From the NCBI GenBank assembly GCA_032119595.1, contig JAUMBQ010000003.1, positions 62,001 through 126,000 of the forward strand: a stretch of 64,000 nt of DNA. The letters are read 5' to 3'. A model generated the notes under the pieces. The model had not been told where the DNA came from. It saw nothing but the letters and a program-made list of their open reading frames with translations, and searched no databases. Positions within the stretch are counted from its first letter, which is position 1; each line of letters opens with the position of its first letter. The translations under genes were made by a program, and so were the position numbers. Source of the DNA: JAGIBJ01 sp032119595 (GTDB lineage: Bacteria > Actinomycetota > Thermoleophilia > Solirubrobacterales > Solirubrobacteraceae). Shown here piece by piece: positions 42,713 to 50,359 of the stretch.

Positions 42713-43669
42713 TCAGGGCGATGGGACGAGGCCGGCGCGGTCCAGGGCGTCCTCGATCGTGGCGAGGCCGACGATCTCCAGGTCGGCCGGGAAGCCGGCG
42801 AGCGCGGCGCTTGGGCACAGGCCGACCAGCTCGCAGCGCCGCACCGGCGCGTGGCGCTCCACGGCGGCGACGAGCATCGCGAGGGGCACCGCCCGGTGGT
42901 CCTCAACGTTGCACGACACCTGGGCGATGCCACCCTGCGCGGCGAGTTCGAGCCCGATCGCACGGACCCCCGGCAGCCCTTCGTCTCCCCCATCGCGGAC
43001 GAGCGCCGCGATCCGCTTGGCCTCCGCGACGGTCGCAGGCGGATCGAGTTCCAGGTTGAAGGCGACCAGCGGTGCGCGCGCCGCGACCAGCACCGCGCCG
43101 TGGCGGGGGTCGATGCGACGGGGGCCGAAGTCGGGTTTGATCTCCCCCGCCTCGACCCGCTTCAGCAACTCGGTCGTGCCGCCGCGACGAAGAAACGCCC
43201 GCGTGCGGCCGCCAGCGAGTTCGCCGTAGAGCAACACAGGCAGCCCGAGTTCGCCGATCAGTTCGGCGGTCAAGAGCGCTTCGGCGAAGGCGGCGCCAGC
43301 GCGAGGGTCGTCGAGAAACACCACCGGGCACACGTCCAGCGCGCCGACGTGCGGGTGCAACCCGCGATCGTCCGTGAGATCGATCAGGCGCATCGCGGCC
43401 TCGGCGCCCGCTGCGAGCGCGTAAGCCAGGGTGCCCTGGGGAGCCGCCAGGGTGTGGACGCTGCGGTGATGATCGACGTCTTGGTGCGTGGCGAGCAACG
43501 CCGCGCCGGCGCGTTGGTAGGCGGCGCCGATCTCGTCGACGGCCGAGGCGTCGCGCCCCTCCGACACGTTCGGGATCCCCATCAAGAGCGGGTGTCCCGC
43601 CAGTGCTCCGGGCGCCGCCCGGAATTCGCTGCCCCCGGCCGGCCCGCCCGGCCCGCCCGGCCCGCTCAT
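42713..43669 (-). CDS. Glutamate formimidoyltransferase (FtcD N-terminal type)
   Basis: 318 residues, the length of a stand-alone formiminotransferase without the cyclodeaminase half. Seen: GIPNVSEGRDASAVDEI, DVDHHRSVHTLAAP, GLHPHVGALDVCPVVFL with the catalytic His, GAVLVAARAPLVAFNLEL, and GGIAQVSCNVEDH. It transfers the formimino group of formiminoglutamate to tetrahydrofolate, or the reverse, in histidine breakdown. No other histidine-degradation gene is adjacent, so a variant role is possible. Its ATG overlaps the aminopeptidase stop by ATGA. Confidence 0.88.
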   Translation of the reverse strand: MSGPGGPGGPAGGSEFRAAPGALAGHPLLMGIPNVSEGRDASAVDEIGAAYQRAGAALLATHQDVDHHRSVHTLAAPQGTLAYALAAGAEAAMRLIDLTDDRGLHPHVGALDVCPVVFLDDPRAGAAFAEALLTAELIGELGLPVLLYGELAGGRTRAFLRRGGTTELLKRVEAGEIKPDFGPRRIDPRHGAVLVAARAPLVAFNLELDPPATVAEAKRIAALVRDGGDEGLPGVRAIGLELAAQGGIAQVSCNVEDHRAVPLAMLVAAVERHAPVRRCELVGLCPSAALAGFPADLEIVGLATIEDALDRAGLVPSP

Positions 43670-44691
43670 GCGCTCAGCACGAACTCGCCGTCGCGGACGA
43701 CCAGCGTGTCGCCCACATGCAGCGTCGGCTTGAGCACGACGACATCAAGGTGCACCGGGACCGTGACGGTGCCGCCGATGCCGGCGCTCGCTCCGAACGC
43801 GATGTGCGCGGTGCCAAGGACCTTCTCGTCTTCAAGGACGTTGCCGGTGATCTCCGCGTTTTCGTTGGTGCCGATGCCGAGTTCGGCGATCGTGCGGGCG
43901 ATCGGGCCGTGCGCGTCGAGCGCCGCCAGGTAGGCCGCAGCGGCGCCTTCAGGCCCGCCGCTTGCGTCCGTCAGCATGCCGTCGACCACGTCGAGGAACA
44001 CCGGGGTGTCGCCCACGCCGCTCGTCGGCAGCACATGCGCGGCAATCCGCCCGTTGGCACTGATCGGCGACACGAACCCCTCGCCGCAGGGCAGGTTGCC
44101 GAAGGCTCCGGGGGCGCGCAGGTCGCCGTCGTCGCTGATGCCCTCCCGGCCCGTGAGGTCGAGCGTGATGTCGGTGCCGTGCGGACAGGTGATGGTGGCC
44201 GTCGCCTCGCTACTCAGGAGGGCAGCCACGGCCGCCGAGCGCCGGGCCACGAGCCCCAGGTCGGCGGTCATCAGGCGAGCGAGCATGCCGATCGTCGCGC
44301 CCGGAAGCGTGGCCCCACGCACGCCGGCAGCGCTGGCCTCCTTGCGCGCGGTCGTGTGGCTGAGCGACGGCAGGCACGGCCCGAGGAACGCGTCGGCGGT
44401 GCGGAGCGCGGCGGCCACGAATGGCGGCGGCTCGGTCCCGCGTGAGGCATTTGGTGGCAGGACGATCACGGCACCATCGCCGCCGACTGCCTGAACCGCT
44501 TCCATCAGGCCGGCGCCGATCCCGCGGCGTTCCGGATCGATCACGATCGCGACGTTCTCACCCGGCTGGATCGCCAAGCAGCGCTCGACGATCTGGCGGT
44601 AGGCGAGTTCAAGTTGGGCCGGATCGACGGCCGAAGAGCGAGCAGGTTGATCCACCCGCCCATCTTTGTGGCTGCGGCGGCGGAATTCCAC
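43666..44691 (-). CDS. M29-like aminopeptidase
   Basis: 341 residues, shorter than classical M29 enzymes but with the same metal-site region: IAELGIGTNENAEITGNVLEDEKVLGTAHIAFG gives Glu and His ligands, and VPVHLDVVV the last His-x-Asp. The N-terminal domain holds ERCLAIQPGENVAIVIDP. These enzymes cleave N-terminal residues with a co-catalytic metal pair. Start uncertain: a GTG at 44691 or one at 44655 (VDQPARSS); neither has a clear ribosome binding site. Coupled by 4 bases to the formimidoyltransferase gene. Confidence 0.78.
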   Translation of the reverse strand: MEFRRRSHKDGRVDQPARSSAVDPAQLELAYRQIVERCLAIQPGENVAIVIDPERRGIGAGLMEAVQAVGGDGAVIVLPPNASRGTEPPPFVAAALRTADAFLGPCLPSLSHTTARKEASAAGVRGATLPGATIGMLARLMTADLGLVARRSAAVAALLSSEATATITCPHGTDITLDLTGREGISDDGDLRAPGAFGNLPCGEGFVSPISANGRIAAHVLPTSGVGDTPVFLDVVDGMLTDASGGPEGAAAAYLAALDAHGPIARTIAELGIGTNENAEITGNVLEDEKVLGTAHIAFGASAGIGGTVTVPVHLDVVVLKPTLHVGDTLVVRDGEFVLSA

Positions 44692-44795
44692 CGGCCGACC
44701 CGCGCCTGACCGATCCTGACCGCCGGTTCTCGGGCGATTTCGGGTCGCCGCCCTTAGAACCGTGAGTGGACCCGCACCCCATTCCGGAGGCCGTC

Positions 44796-45506
44796 ATGGC
44801 TGCCCATCAGACCAACGACCGCGACCGCGTGGTCGTCGCCAAGTACCTGCTTGAGGCGCTCGGCAAGGAGCGACAGCTCGAAACGGCCCTCAAGGCGCAG
44901 ATCGCGCTGGCCAAGCGACCGGGGCTGGAGCGTGCCCTGAGCGACCATCTGCACGTCACCCAGGACCAGATCACCGACCTTGAGCACCGCCTCTTCGACA
45001 TCGGGCATGCCGAGACCAGCCTGCCGGGCGTGGCCGCGGCCGAAGCGGTCGCCGGCATGGTCGCCACCGTCGCCAACAAGGGCCTGTCGCTCGCGAAGGG
45101 GCCGCTGCTGGCGCTTCGCGGTACCAGCTTGGCCGACAACGAGCTGCGCAACATGCGCGACTGCTACTGGAACGAGGCCGAGGAGATCGCCCACTACCGC
45201 GTGATCGAGACGGTCGCTGAGCAGGTCGGCGACACGAAGACCGCCGAACTCGCCCGCAAGCATCGGGCCGAGGAGGAGGCGATGCAGCGCACGCTCGAGG
45301 GCCTCCTGCCAGCGGTCGTGCGAGAGGTCGTCGCGACCGAGTCGCCCGATCCGGTCCGCGATGCGACGCCGACGCCGACGCGGAAGCGCTCGCACGCCCC
45401 CGGTGAGCAAGACCCGGTCCGCGCGAAGACGACCGCCCACAAGACGACCGCAACCGCTCGCAATGCGGCGCGCAAGCCGGTGAAGGCGACCGCCAAAGCC
45501 TCCTAA
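44796..45506 (+). CDS. YciF/DUF892-like ferritin-fold protein with basic tail
   Basis: 236 residues. The first 165 residues are a four-helix DUF892 domain: KYLLEALGKERQLETALKAQ, LSDHLHVTQDQITDLEHRLF, DCYWNEAEEIAHYRVIETVAEQ, KHRAEEEAMQRTLEGLL, with Glu and His residues where a di-metal site would be. The family is linked to general stress. The C-terminal 70 residues are a Lys/Ala/Thr-rich histone H1-like tail (KTTAHKTTATARNAARKPVK), which may bind DNA. The start ATG 44796 has GGAGG five bases upstream. Confidence 0.82.
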   Translation: MAAHQTNDRDRVVVAKYLLEALGKERQLETALKAQIALAKRPGLERALSDHLHVTQDQITDLEHRLFDIGHAETSLPGVAAAEAVAGMVATVANKGLSLAKGPLLALRGTSLADNELRNMRDCYWNEAEEIAHYRVIETVAEQVGDTKTAELARKHRAEEEAMQRTLEGLLPAVVREVVATESPDPVRDATPTPTRKRSHAPGEQDPVRAKTTAHKTTATARNAARKPVKATAKAS

Positions 45507-45525
45507 CCCGCGGTGCGAAGGCCGG

Positions 45526-46239
45526 TCAGAACCCCGGGACTGAGCCCGGGGTGAGGCCGGGAATCGTGATCTGCGGGAGCTGGAACGAGGGGATGTCGGC
45601 GGCGATGTCGGCGCTCAGCAGGCCGAGCAGCGCACCCTCTTTGACGCCGGCGATCTTGGCCTGCCGAGCGGCTTTGGCCAGGTCGCGCGACACGAGCATC
45701 TGAAGGTCGACGAACGAGGCGCCGCTTTCCGTCGGGTTGATCGCGATCGTCGGCGAGATGGTGAGCGCGGCGAACTCGCGGTTCGGGCGGCCGCGGACGG
45801 TGGCGCCGAGGTCGGCGCCGCTCGCGCGGATGCGCAACATCACGTCCTGCACGTTGACGGTGCGCTTGTCCTTGCGGCGCAGCATCACGGTGCCCTTGGC
45901 GAGGATGTCGGCGTCGGCCGGGTCGAAGGTGACGACCGTGGTCGCGTCGATCGGGAGGGTCGCGAGGCGCTTCTTGCCCGAGTACTTGCCGCCCGACTTC
46001 ACCATCACGCTCGCCTTGGAGCGCTTCAGGGTCTTGACGAACGACGGGTCGAACTTGATCCGCATCTCGCCCGTGAGCCGCACGACGACGGAGTTGATCT
46101 TCCCCGGCGTGGTCTGCGCTTCGGCGGGCGCGGCGCCGGAGCCCAGCAGCAGCGCAACCATCACGCCGATGGCGGCGGCGAGCGCGGCCAGGAAGCCGGC
46201 GGCGGTGGTGCTGCGGTGACGGGCTGGGACGTGGGGCAT
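45526..46239 (-). CDS. Secreted protein of unknown function
   Basis: 237 residues, not recognised. A Sec signal (AAGFLAALAAAIGVMVALLLGSGAAPAEA) precedes a beta-rich mature part with repeated charged strands (VVRLTGEMRIKFDPSFVKTL, TVVTFDPADADILAKGTVML, RRKDKRTVNVQDVMLRIRA). No catalytic motif or Cys pairs are seen. The C-terminus is Pro-rich (PQITIPGLTPGSVPGF). ATG 46239 has GAGG eight bases upstream; the frame is open to 46359. It is tail-to-tail with the DUF892 gene, 20 bases apart. Confidence 0.65.
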   Translation of the reverse strand: MPHVPARHRSTTAAGFLAALAAAIGVMVALLLGSGAAPAEAQTTPGKINSVVVRLTGEMRIKFDPSFVKTLKRSKASVMVKSGGKYSGKKRLATLPIDATTVVTFDPADADILAKGTVMLRRKDKRTVNVQDVMLRIRASGADLGATVRGRPNREFAALTISPTIAINPTESGASFVDLQMLVSRDLAKAARQAKIAGVKEGALLGLLSADIAADIPSFQLPQITIPGLTPGSVPGF

Positions 46240-46440
46240 GCGTGGGGACCTCGGGCGTGGGAGCCGCTTGGTGGCGTCGACCGCGGGGGACGCGGCCTCA
46301 GGGGTGAGAACCCGAGAGGGCGGCGAAGGTCGCGCGAACAATGGACGGTATCGCGCCACCTCTCCGAGGACATCCGTACCGGACCAAACGCGGCGCGCAC
46401 GCGAGGCCGCGCCGCGTTCGTGAGCTACAACGTTCGGGAG

Positions 46441-47610
46441 CTATCGCGACTGACAGAACTGCCGCCGCCAGAAGTCCTCGAATGAAATCCCCTTGCCGGG
46501 GGTCTGGCCCTGGGCGAAGCGGCGCGCATCGGAACCGACGAGTTCGGGGAAGGCGCCCTCCTCGGCCATCAGGCGCATGACCGGCCAGTCCGGCGCGGTG
46601 CCGACGGCCCGTTTGGCGGCCGCCGCTCGGTCCATCTCCCCAGCCTGGTCGGCGGCCCGCCATTCCCTGAACCACGCACAGAGCAAGGCACTCGAAACGC
46701 TTGCCCCCAGGTGGTGGCGATCGCGGATCTCAGACCCGCCGGCAACCGACTCGGGCCGGAATCCCTTCGGCACCGGCACACCATCGAGCATCTTGGCGAC
46801 CATCGCAGCGTTGTCCTGCGGCTTGACGACGCTTTCGGGCATCGCCGCCAGCCAGGTCTCGACATCGACGCTGCGCAGGGAAGTCACAAAGCTTCGGAAC
46901 GACGCTTCGTCGAAGTGCGTGACGAACTTGGGGACCTTGGCGGCCTCTGGACCGCCCTCGGGAATCCCAGACGTCCTCCACTGCTCCGGGATGTCGGGCT
47001 GGGTGCGCGCCTCGACGAAGTAGTCGCCGAGCCTCCACATCGCGAAGTAGTCATCGGTGTCGTCGTACCGGAACATCGCCGCAGTGACCCCGGCGATCTC
47101 CACGTCGGTGAACCGCTGCGTCCCCTGCTGGCGATCCTTGAAGTACATCGCGTACTGCGAGCGCGGGTACCAGTTGTATTCAACGGCTCGATCGCCGTTG
47201 GTGAGGGTCGTCGAGCCGTTCTCAACGCGCATCTCGTCGGCGCGCTCAACCTTCCACCCGGGTTCGGTTGGGAGCAGGCGGGGCACTTCGCGGGCGACGC
47301 GCACGGCAGCAGCGGCCCACGCCTGTCCGCCGCCTGGATCAGGCGATGGACCGACGGAACCAAGATCGGTGATGGCCAGGACCGCCAGGACTGCGGCCGC
47401 GGTGGTGGCGAGGCCGAGGGCAGCGAGGCGCGCCCGGCGTCGGTGCCCGCGCTCGGGAGCACGTTCGGACTGCGAATCGCGGTCGGTCGCGGCGATCGCG
47501 TCACGCAAGGCGCTGGCTGCGTCCGCGGTCGGCGCGGCGTCGAGCGCACCGCCGATGGATTCGTCGACAGGGTCGACGTGTTGGAGGAGCTGGTGGATCG
47601 TGGACTTCAT
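46441..47610 (-). CDS. Membrane protein coupled to an ECF sigma factor, putative anti-sigma factor
   Basis: 389 residues. A soluble N-terminus of about 60 residues (MKSTIHQLLQHVDPVDES) precedes a single membrane helix (AALGLATTAAAVLAVLAI); the rest (about 85-389) is predicted outside the membrane and is not recognised. It resembles the actinobacterial CU044_5270-type proteins found next to sigma factors. There is no zinc HxxxCxxC motif. Its ATG overlaps the sigma gene stop (ATGA), and the topology fits a sensor that holds the sigma factor; the function is inferred from position. Confidence 0.72.
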   Translation of the reverse strand: MKSTIHQLLQHVDPVDESIGGALDAAPTADAASALRDAIAATDRDSQSERAPERGHRRRARLAALGLATTAAAVLAVLAITDLGSVGPSPDPGGGQAWAAAAVRVAREVPRLLPTEPGWKVERADEMRVENGSTTLTNGDRAVEYNWYPRSQYAMYFKDRQQGTQRFTDVEIAGVTAAMFRYDDTDDYFAMWRLGDYFVEARTQPDIPEQWRTSGIPEGGPEAAKVPKFVTHFDEASFRSFVTSLRSVDVETWLAAMPESVVKPQDNAAMVAKMLDGVPVPKGFRPESVAGGSEIRDRHHLGASVSSALLCAWFREWRAADQAGEMDRAAAAKRAVGTAPDWPVMRLMAEEGAFPELVGSDARRFAQGQTPGKGISFEDFWRRQFCQSR

Positions 47611-48266
47611 CGCGGGTGGTCCTCGGAATGGGAGAGGGCGCGCTCACGGCGCACCGGCGGAAGGCTGGCGGCGGCCGGCGGCGCAGGTGGCGGCGGCACC
47701 GCATCGGAAGCGGAGTTGGCGCTGGCGCTGGCGGGCGCCGAGTCGTCCCAGCCGTGGCGGGCCAGTGCAGATTCGAATCGGGCGCGGGCGCGGCGCAGTC
47801 GGCTGCGGGCTGTGGAGCCGCGCAGCCCCAGGGCCGTAGCGATCTCCGCCGGGGCCAGTTCCTCCCAGGCCGAGAGTGTGAGGATCTCGCGGTCCTCGTC
47901 GGAGAGGCTCTCGAGAGCCGCGGCAATTGGGCCGGTTGGCCCATCGTGAACGCGCGACCCAAACTCCGGCGCGGCGGTTTCAACTCGGAGCGTCTCTCCG
48001 AGCCGGGCCGAGAGTTCGGTGCGGCGCCGGTCCCCTCGGCGTTGATTGAAGATCACGTGGCGGGCGACCCCGAACAGCCACGGGGCAGCCGCGCCCGTCG
48101 GTACGTCGTCGAGCCGTCTCCACGCCACGAGGAAGGTCTCGGCGACGACATCCGCCGCATCGTGGGCGTCTCGTGTGCGCCGCAAGGCGTACCGAAGCAC
48201 CGCCCCGTGGTGGGCGTCGAACAAGTGCTCGAACCGGTGGCGGTCGGCCTGGGGTGCCGCCGTCAT
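47607..48266 (-). CDS. ECF-type RNA polymerase sigma factor
   Basis: 219 residues. Region 2 (HLFDAHHGAVLRYALRRTRDAHDAADVVAETFLVAWRRL) binds the -10 element and region 4 (LSDEDREILTLSAWEELAPAEIATALGLRGSTARSRLRRARARF) the -35 element. After region 4 there is a Ser/Ala/Pro-rich tail of about 35 residues. The ATG at 48266 (MTAAPQADRHRFEHL) gives the standard N-terminus; an open extension to 48920 runs antisense through the YqeY gene. Paired with a coupled membrane protein that may be its anti-sigma factor. Confidence 0.93.
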   Translation of the reverse strand: MTAAPQADRHRFEHLFDAHHGAVLRYALRRTRDAHDAADVVAETFLVAWRRLDDVPTGAAAPWLFGVARHVIFNQRRGDRRRTELSARLGETLRVETAAPEFGSRVHDGPTGPIAAALESLSDEDREILTLSAWEELAPAEIATALGLRGSTARSRLRRARARFESALARHGWDDSAPASASANSASDAVPPPPAPPAAASLPPVRRERALSHSEDHPR

Positions 48267-48440
48267 CCGGGTCGGCGCAAGTCGATGAGAAGGAGGGGCA
48301 TACCAGTGAATGTCCAGCGCGGGCGCTGGCGTTGCACCCTGCCGGTTTGCGAGGCGTGGAGCGCTGTGGTTGGGCGGCACGCTCAACGAACGCCACCCAG
48401 GGGTGAAGACGGGAACGCGCCACATGCGTAGGCTCGTGTC

Positions 48441-48878
48441 ATGGCCATCCTCGACGAGCTCACCGCCCAGATCAACGAAGCCCAGAAGGCCCGCGACGGC
48501 GAGCGCCGCGATGCCCTGCGCCTCATCCGCGATGCCATTCAGAAGGAGATCAAGGACTCCAGCGACGGCACCGTCGACGAGCTGGCCATTCTGCGCCGCG
48601 AGCGCAAGCGCCGCCTGCAGTCCGCCGAGATCTACGCCGAGAACGGCCGCCAAGAGCTGGCCGACGCCGAGCAGTCCGAGGCCGATCTCATCGAGTCCTT
48701 CCTCCCCAAGCAGCTCGACGAGGCTGCCCTCTCGGCCCTCGTCGACCAGGCCATCGCCGACACCGGCGCCACCACCAAGAAGGACATTGGCGGCGTGATC
48801 AAGCACGTCATGGCCGCCGCCGGAGGCCAAGCCGACGGCAAGGTCGTGTCCGGGCTGGTGGCCCGCAAGCTCAGCTGA
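48441..48878 (+). CDS. GatB/YqeY domain protein
   Basis: 145 residues. The YqeY fold is similar to the C-terminal tRNA-binding domain of GatB. Seen: ALRLIRDAIQKEIKDSS, ILRRERKRRLQSAEIYAENGRQELADAEQSE, FLPKQLDEAALSALVDQAI, and GGVIKHVMAAAGGQADGKVV. The family is widespread; its role is uncertain, possibly tRNA-related. Divergent from the sigma factor and directly upstream of tRNA-Met. Confidence 0.92.
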   Translation: MAILDELTAQINEAQKARDGERRDALRLIRDAIQKEIKDSSDGTVDELAILRRERKRRLQSAEIYAENGRQELADAEQSEADLIESFLPKQLDEAALSALVDQAIADTGATTKKDIGGVIKHVMAAAGGQADGKVVSGLVARKLS

Positions 48879-48962
48879 GGCTGCCCGGCGCGCACGCAGC
48901 CTTGCGCCCCACCCTGCCAACCGACGCCCCGCAGCACGAATCGTCTACGATCATCGTCCCTC

Positions 48963-49036
48963 GCCGGAGTAGCTCAGTCGGTTAGAGCAGCGGAATCATA
49001 ATCCGCGTGTCGGGGGTTCAAGTCCCTCCTCCGGCA
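48963..49036 (+). tRNA. tRNA-Met (anticodon CAT), island target
   Basis: 74 bases with a 7-bp acceptor stem GCCGGAG/CTCCGGC, D arm AGCTC/GAGC, anticodon stem GCGGA/TCCGC with loop ATCATAA (anticodon CAT), T arm with GGTTCAAG, discriminator A, and no encoded CCA. The body fits elongator tRNA-Met; tRNA-Ile with a lysidine-modified CAT is the alternative. Its 3' end is the left attachment site of the island. Confidence 0.92.
49017..49035 (+). repeat. Left attachment repeat (tRNA 3' end)
   Basis: TTCAAGTCCCTCCTCCGGC, the T loop to acceptor stem of tRNA-Met; identical to 58055-58073. Confidence 0.8.
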
Positions 49037-49041
49037 TCCCA

Positions 49042-49069
49042 CGAAACCCCTGCGTATGCGGGGGTTTCG
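49042..49069 (+). terminator. tRNA-Met terminator
   Basis: CGAAACCCCTGC and GCGGGGGTTTCG form a 12-bp stem (one G-T pair) with loop GTAT, starting six bases after the tRNA. A divergent version recurs after the right attachment repeat. Confidence 0.8.
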
Positions 49070-49105
49070 GTCGTTCTGGGGCGTTGCGGAATCGCGCGGT
49101 ACCAG

Positions 49106-49131
49106 CTGTGGGTAACACCTGTGGGTAACAC
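49106..49131. repeat. Two tandem 13-bp repeats, possible integrase/excisionase arm sites
   Basis: CTGTGGGTAACAC occurs twice back to back (49106-49118 and 49119-49131), about 70 bases inside the left attachment site. Paired direct repeats at this distance are typical of arm-type binding sites for tyrosine integrases or Xis proteins. Confidence 0.6.
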
Positions 49132-49322
49132 TTGGGGCCTTGTTCTTGCACTTCCGAGACGCGAATCGCGATTCTAGGCCGCGACGGTCGGCGCTGGGCC
49201 CGCATTGCAAGGGCGGCGAATCGACAGCCCCGGTCGCCGCGGCCGGGCTGTGTTCGTTCCGGGTTTTCTGAGCTACGCTCTGAGCGTCAGAAGCAGCGCG
49301 GTCCATGGACCTTGCAGCGCAT

Positions 49323-49349
49323 GCGCCCCGGTCACCGCGATCGGGGCGC
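49323..49349 (-). terminator. Hairpin after the excisionase-like gene
   Basis: An 8-bp stem GCGCCCCG/CGGGGCGC with an 11-base loop lies about 40 bases past the stop of the leftward HTH gene. Confidence 0.45.
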
Positions 49350-49389
49350 TTGTCGTTTCAGGGTCGGCAACCGCAAGCCGATGCCCGCG

Positions 49390-49608
49390 TCACCGATCGT
49401 TTTGGAGCCCGCGACCTTCGTCGAGCAGCCCCGCTTCGATCTCCCAGCGAAGGAAGAACACGCGCCGCCCGCGCTTGCGGCTCGGGATCTGCCCCTCGAG
49501 CGCCCACCGGTGGACAGTCCGGCGATGCACCATCACCAGTTCGGCGACCTGGTCGGCGCTAAGGATGTCGCCCCGCGTGATTGGCCGGCTCGGACGCTCA
49601 GCGTGCAT
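49390..49608 (-). CDS. Excisionase-like helix-turn-helix protein
   Basis: 72 residues. A MerR-type/Xis helix-turn-helix: ILSADQVAELVMVHRRTVHRWALEGQIPSRKRGRRVFFLRWEI, where the VHRWALEGQIPS and FLRWEI positions fit DNA-binding excisionases. A ribosome binding site (GTGAGGG) precedes the ATG at 49608. It points toward the tRNA attachment site, which is the usual place for a recombination directionality factor, but the integrase that should accompany it is absent. It could also be the surviving control gene of the island. Confidence 0.78.
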   Translation of the reverse strand: MHAERPSRPITRGDILSADQVAELVMVHRRTVHRWALEGQIPSRKRGRRVFFLRWEIEAGLLDEGRGLQNDR

Positions 49609-50359
49609 TGGCCCTCACCACCTCGGTCCTTCGGATCTGCGGTGGGGCAGCAAAGGAGTGAAGGTCGGACATGGGCGCCATCATGAGCCCAAGCGCTCCG
49701 CTCGCCGAATCAGGGTGGAGATGGGTTGACAACCCTGGCGACCAGAACCCACCGCCGTGCCTCCAATTGAGGCTCACCCCCCACACCCCCTGCCGATCCC
49801 TCCCCTTCTCCTCGGTCGTGCCCGCACCTGCACTCCCCGAGATCGTCTGACCAACCTTTAAGACTCGATCCACACGAAGTTCCTTCTTCCGGACTTCTGC
49901 CGGTCCCCACGGTGGGGACCGGCAGTCAAAACGTCGCCTATGCAGGATCTTCGTGGGGTCGCCCTCGCCTACACCGCAGGCGAGGCGACAGGCGAGTTAG
50001 CGGGGCAATACTCGTAGGAGGTGAACCTGGAGACCAAACCCGCAGGCAGCAGCCCGGGCCGCACCGCGCGCGTAGATGCAAGCCATCCGTTGAGAATCTC
50101 ACCGAAGCGTCGGTCTAGTTCTCGGCCGCGACCGGCACTGTCAGGCTCCCTCTCAACCAGACAAGCGCATCCGGCTAACAGGAACGGCACTCGGATGTAG
50201 GTCGGGCGCACAACGGGCGTTGGCCCATGAGGACGCCGACTCCCAGAGCCGTACGGTTGACGACGACGAGTCACGCGCGCCGTGCGCACTCCCGAAACAA
50301 CCTCGGCCCCAGCAGCACCTCTCGCAGGCTTCGCCCCGACCGCATGCCAGGATGTGGCC
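49609..50359. other. Long non-coding stretch upstream of the defence-like cassette
   Basis: 751 bases with no convincing gene. It includes the perfect palindrome at 49897-49925 and a smaller hairpin CTCGCCT/AGGCGAG near 49971-49987. Short reading frames on both strands lack ribosome binding sites and recognisable protein features. It probably holds the promoter of the three-gene cassette and may contain gene remains. Confidence 0.45.
49897..49925. repeat. 29-bp perfect palindrome
   Basis: CTGCCGGTCCCCAC and GTGGGGACCGGCAG around a single central G. The tight centre favours a protein-binding site over an RNA terminator, though a hairpin is also possible. Confidence 0.6.

Larger units (their letters stand above)
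49037..49389. other. Island left end without protein genes
   Basis: 353 bases from the tRNA to the excisionase-like gene. It holds the tRNA terminator, the arm-type tandem repeats and a hairpin at 49323-49349, each listed separately. No integrase reading frame or fragment was found. Confidence 0.5.

Noticed and set aside
48974..49306. Minus-strand frame across tRNA-Met that might be an integrase remnant
   Set aside because: It reads through the tRNA and its terminator and contains no tyrosine-recombinase motifs.
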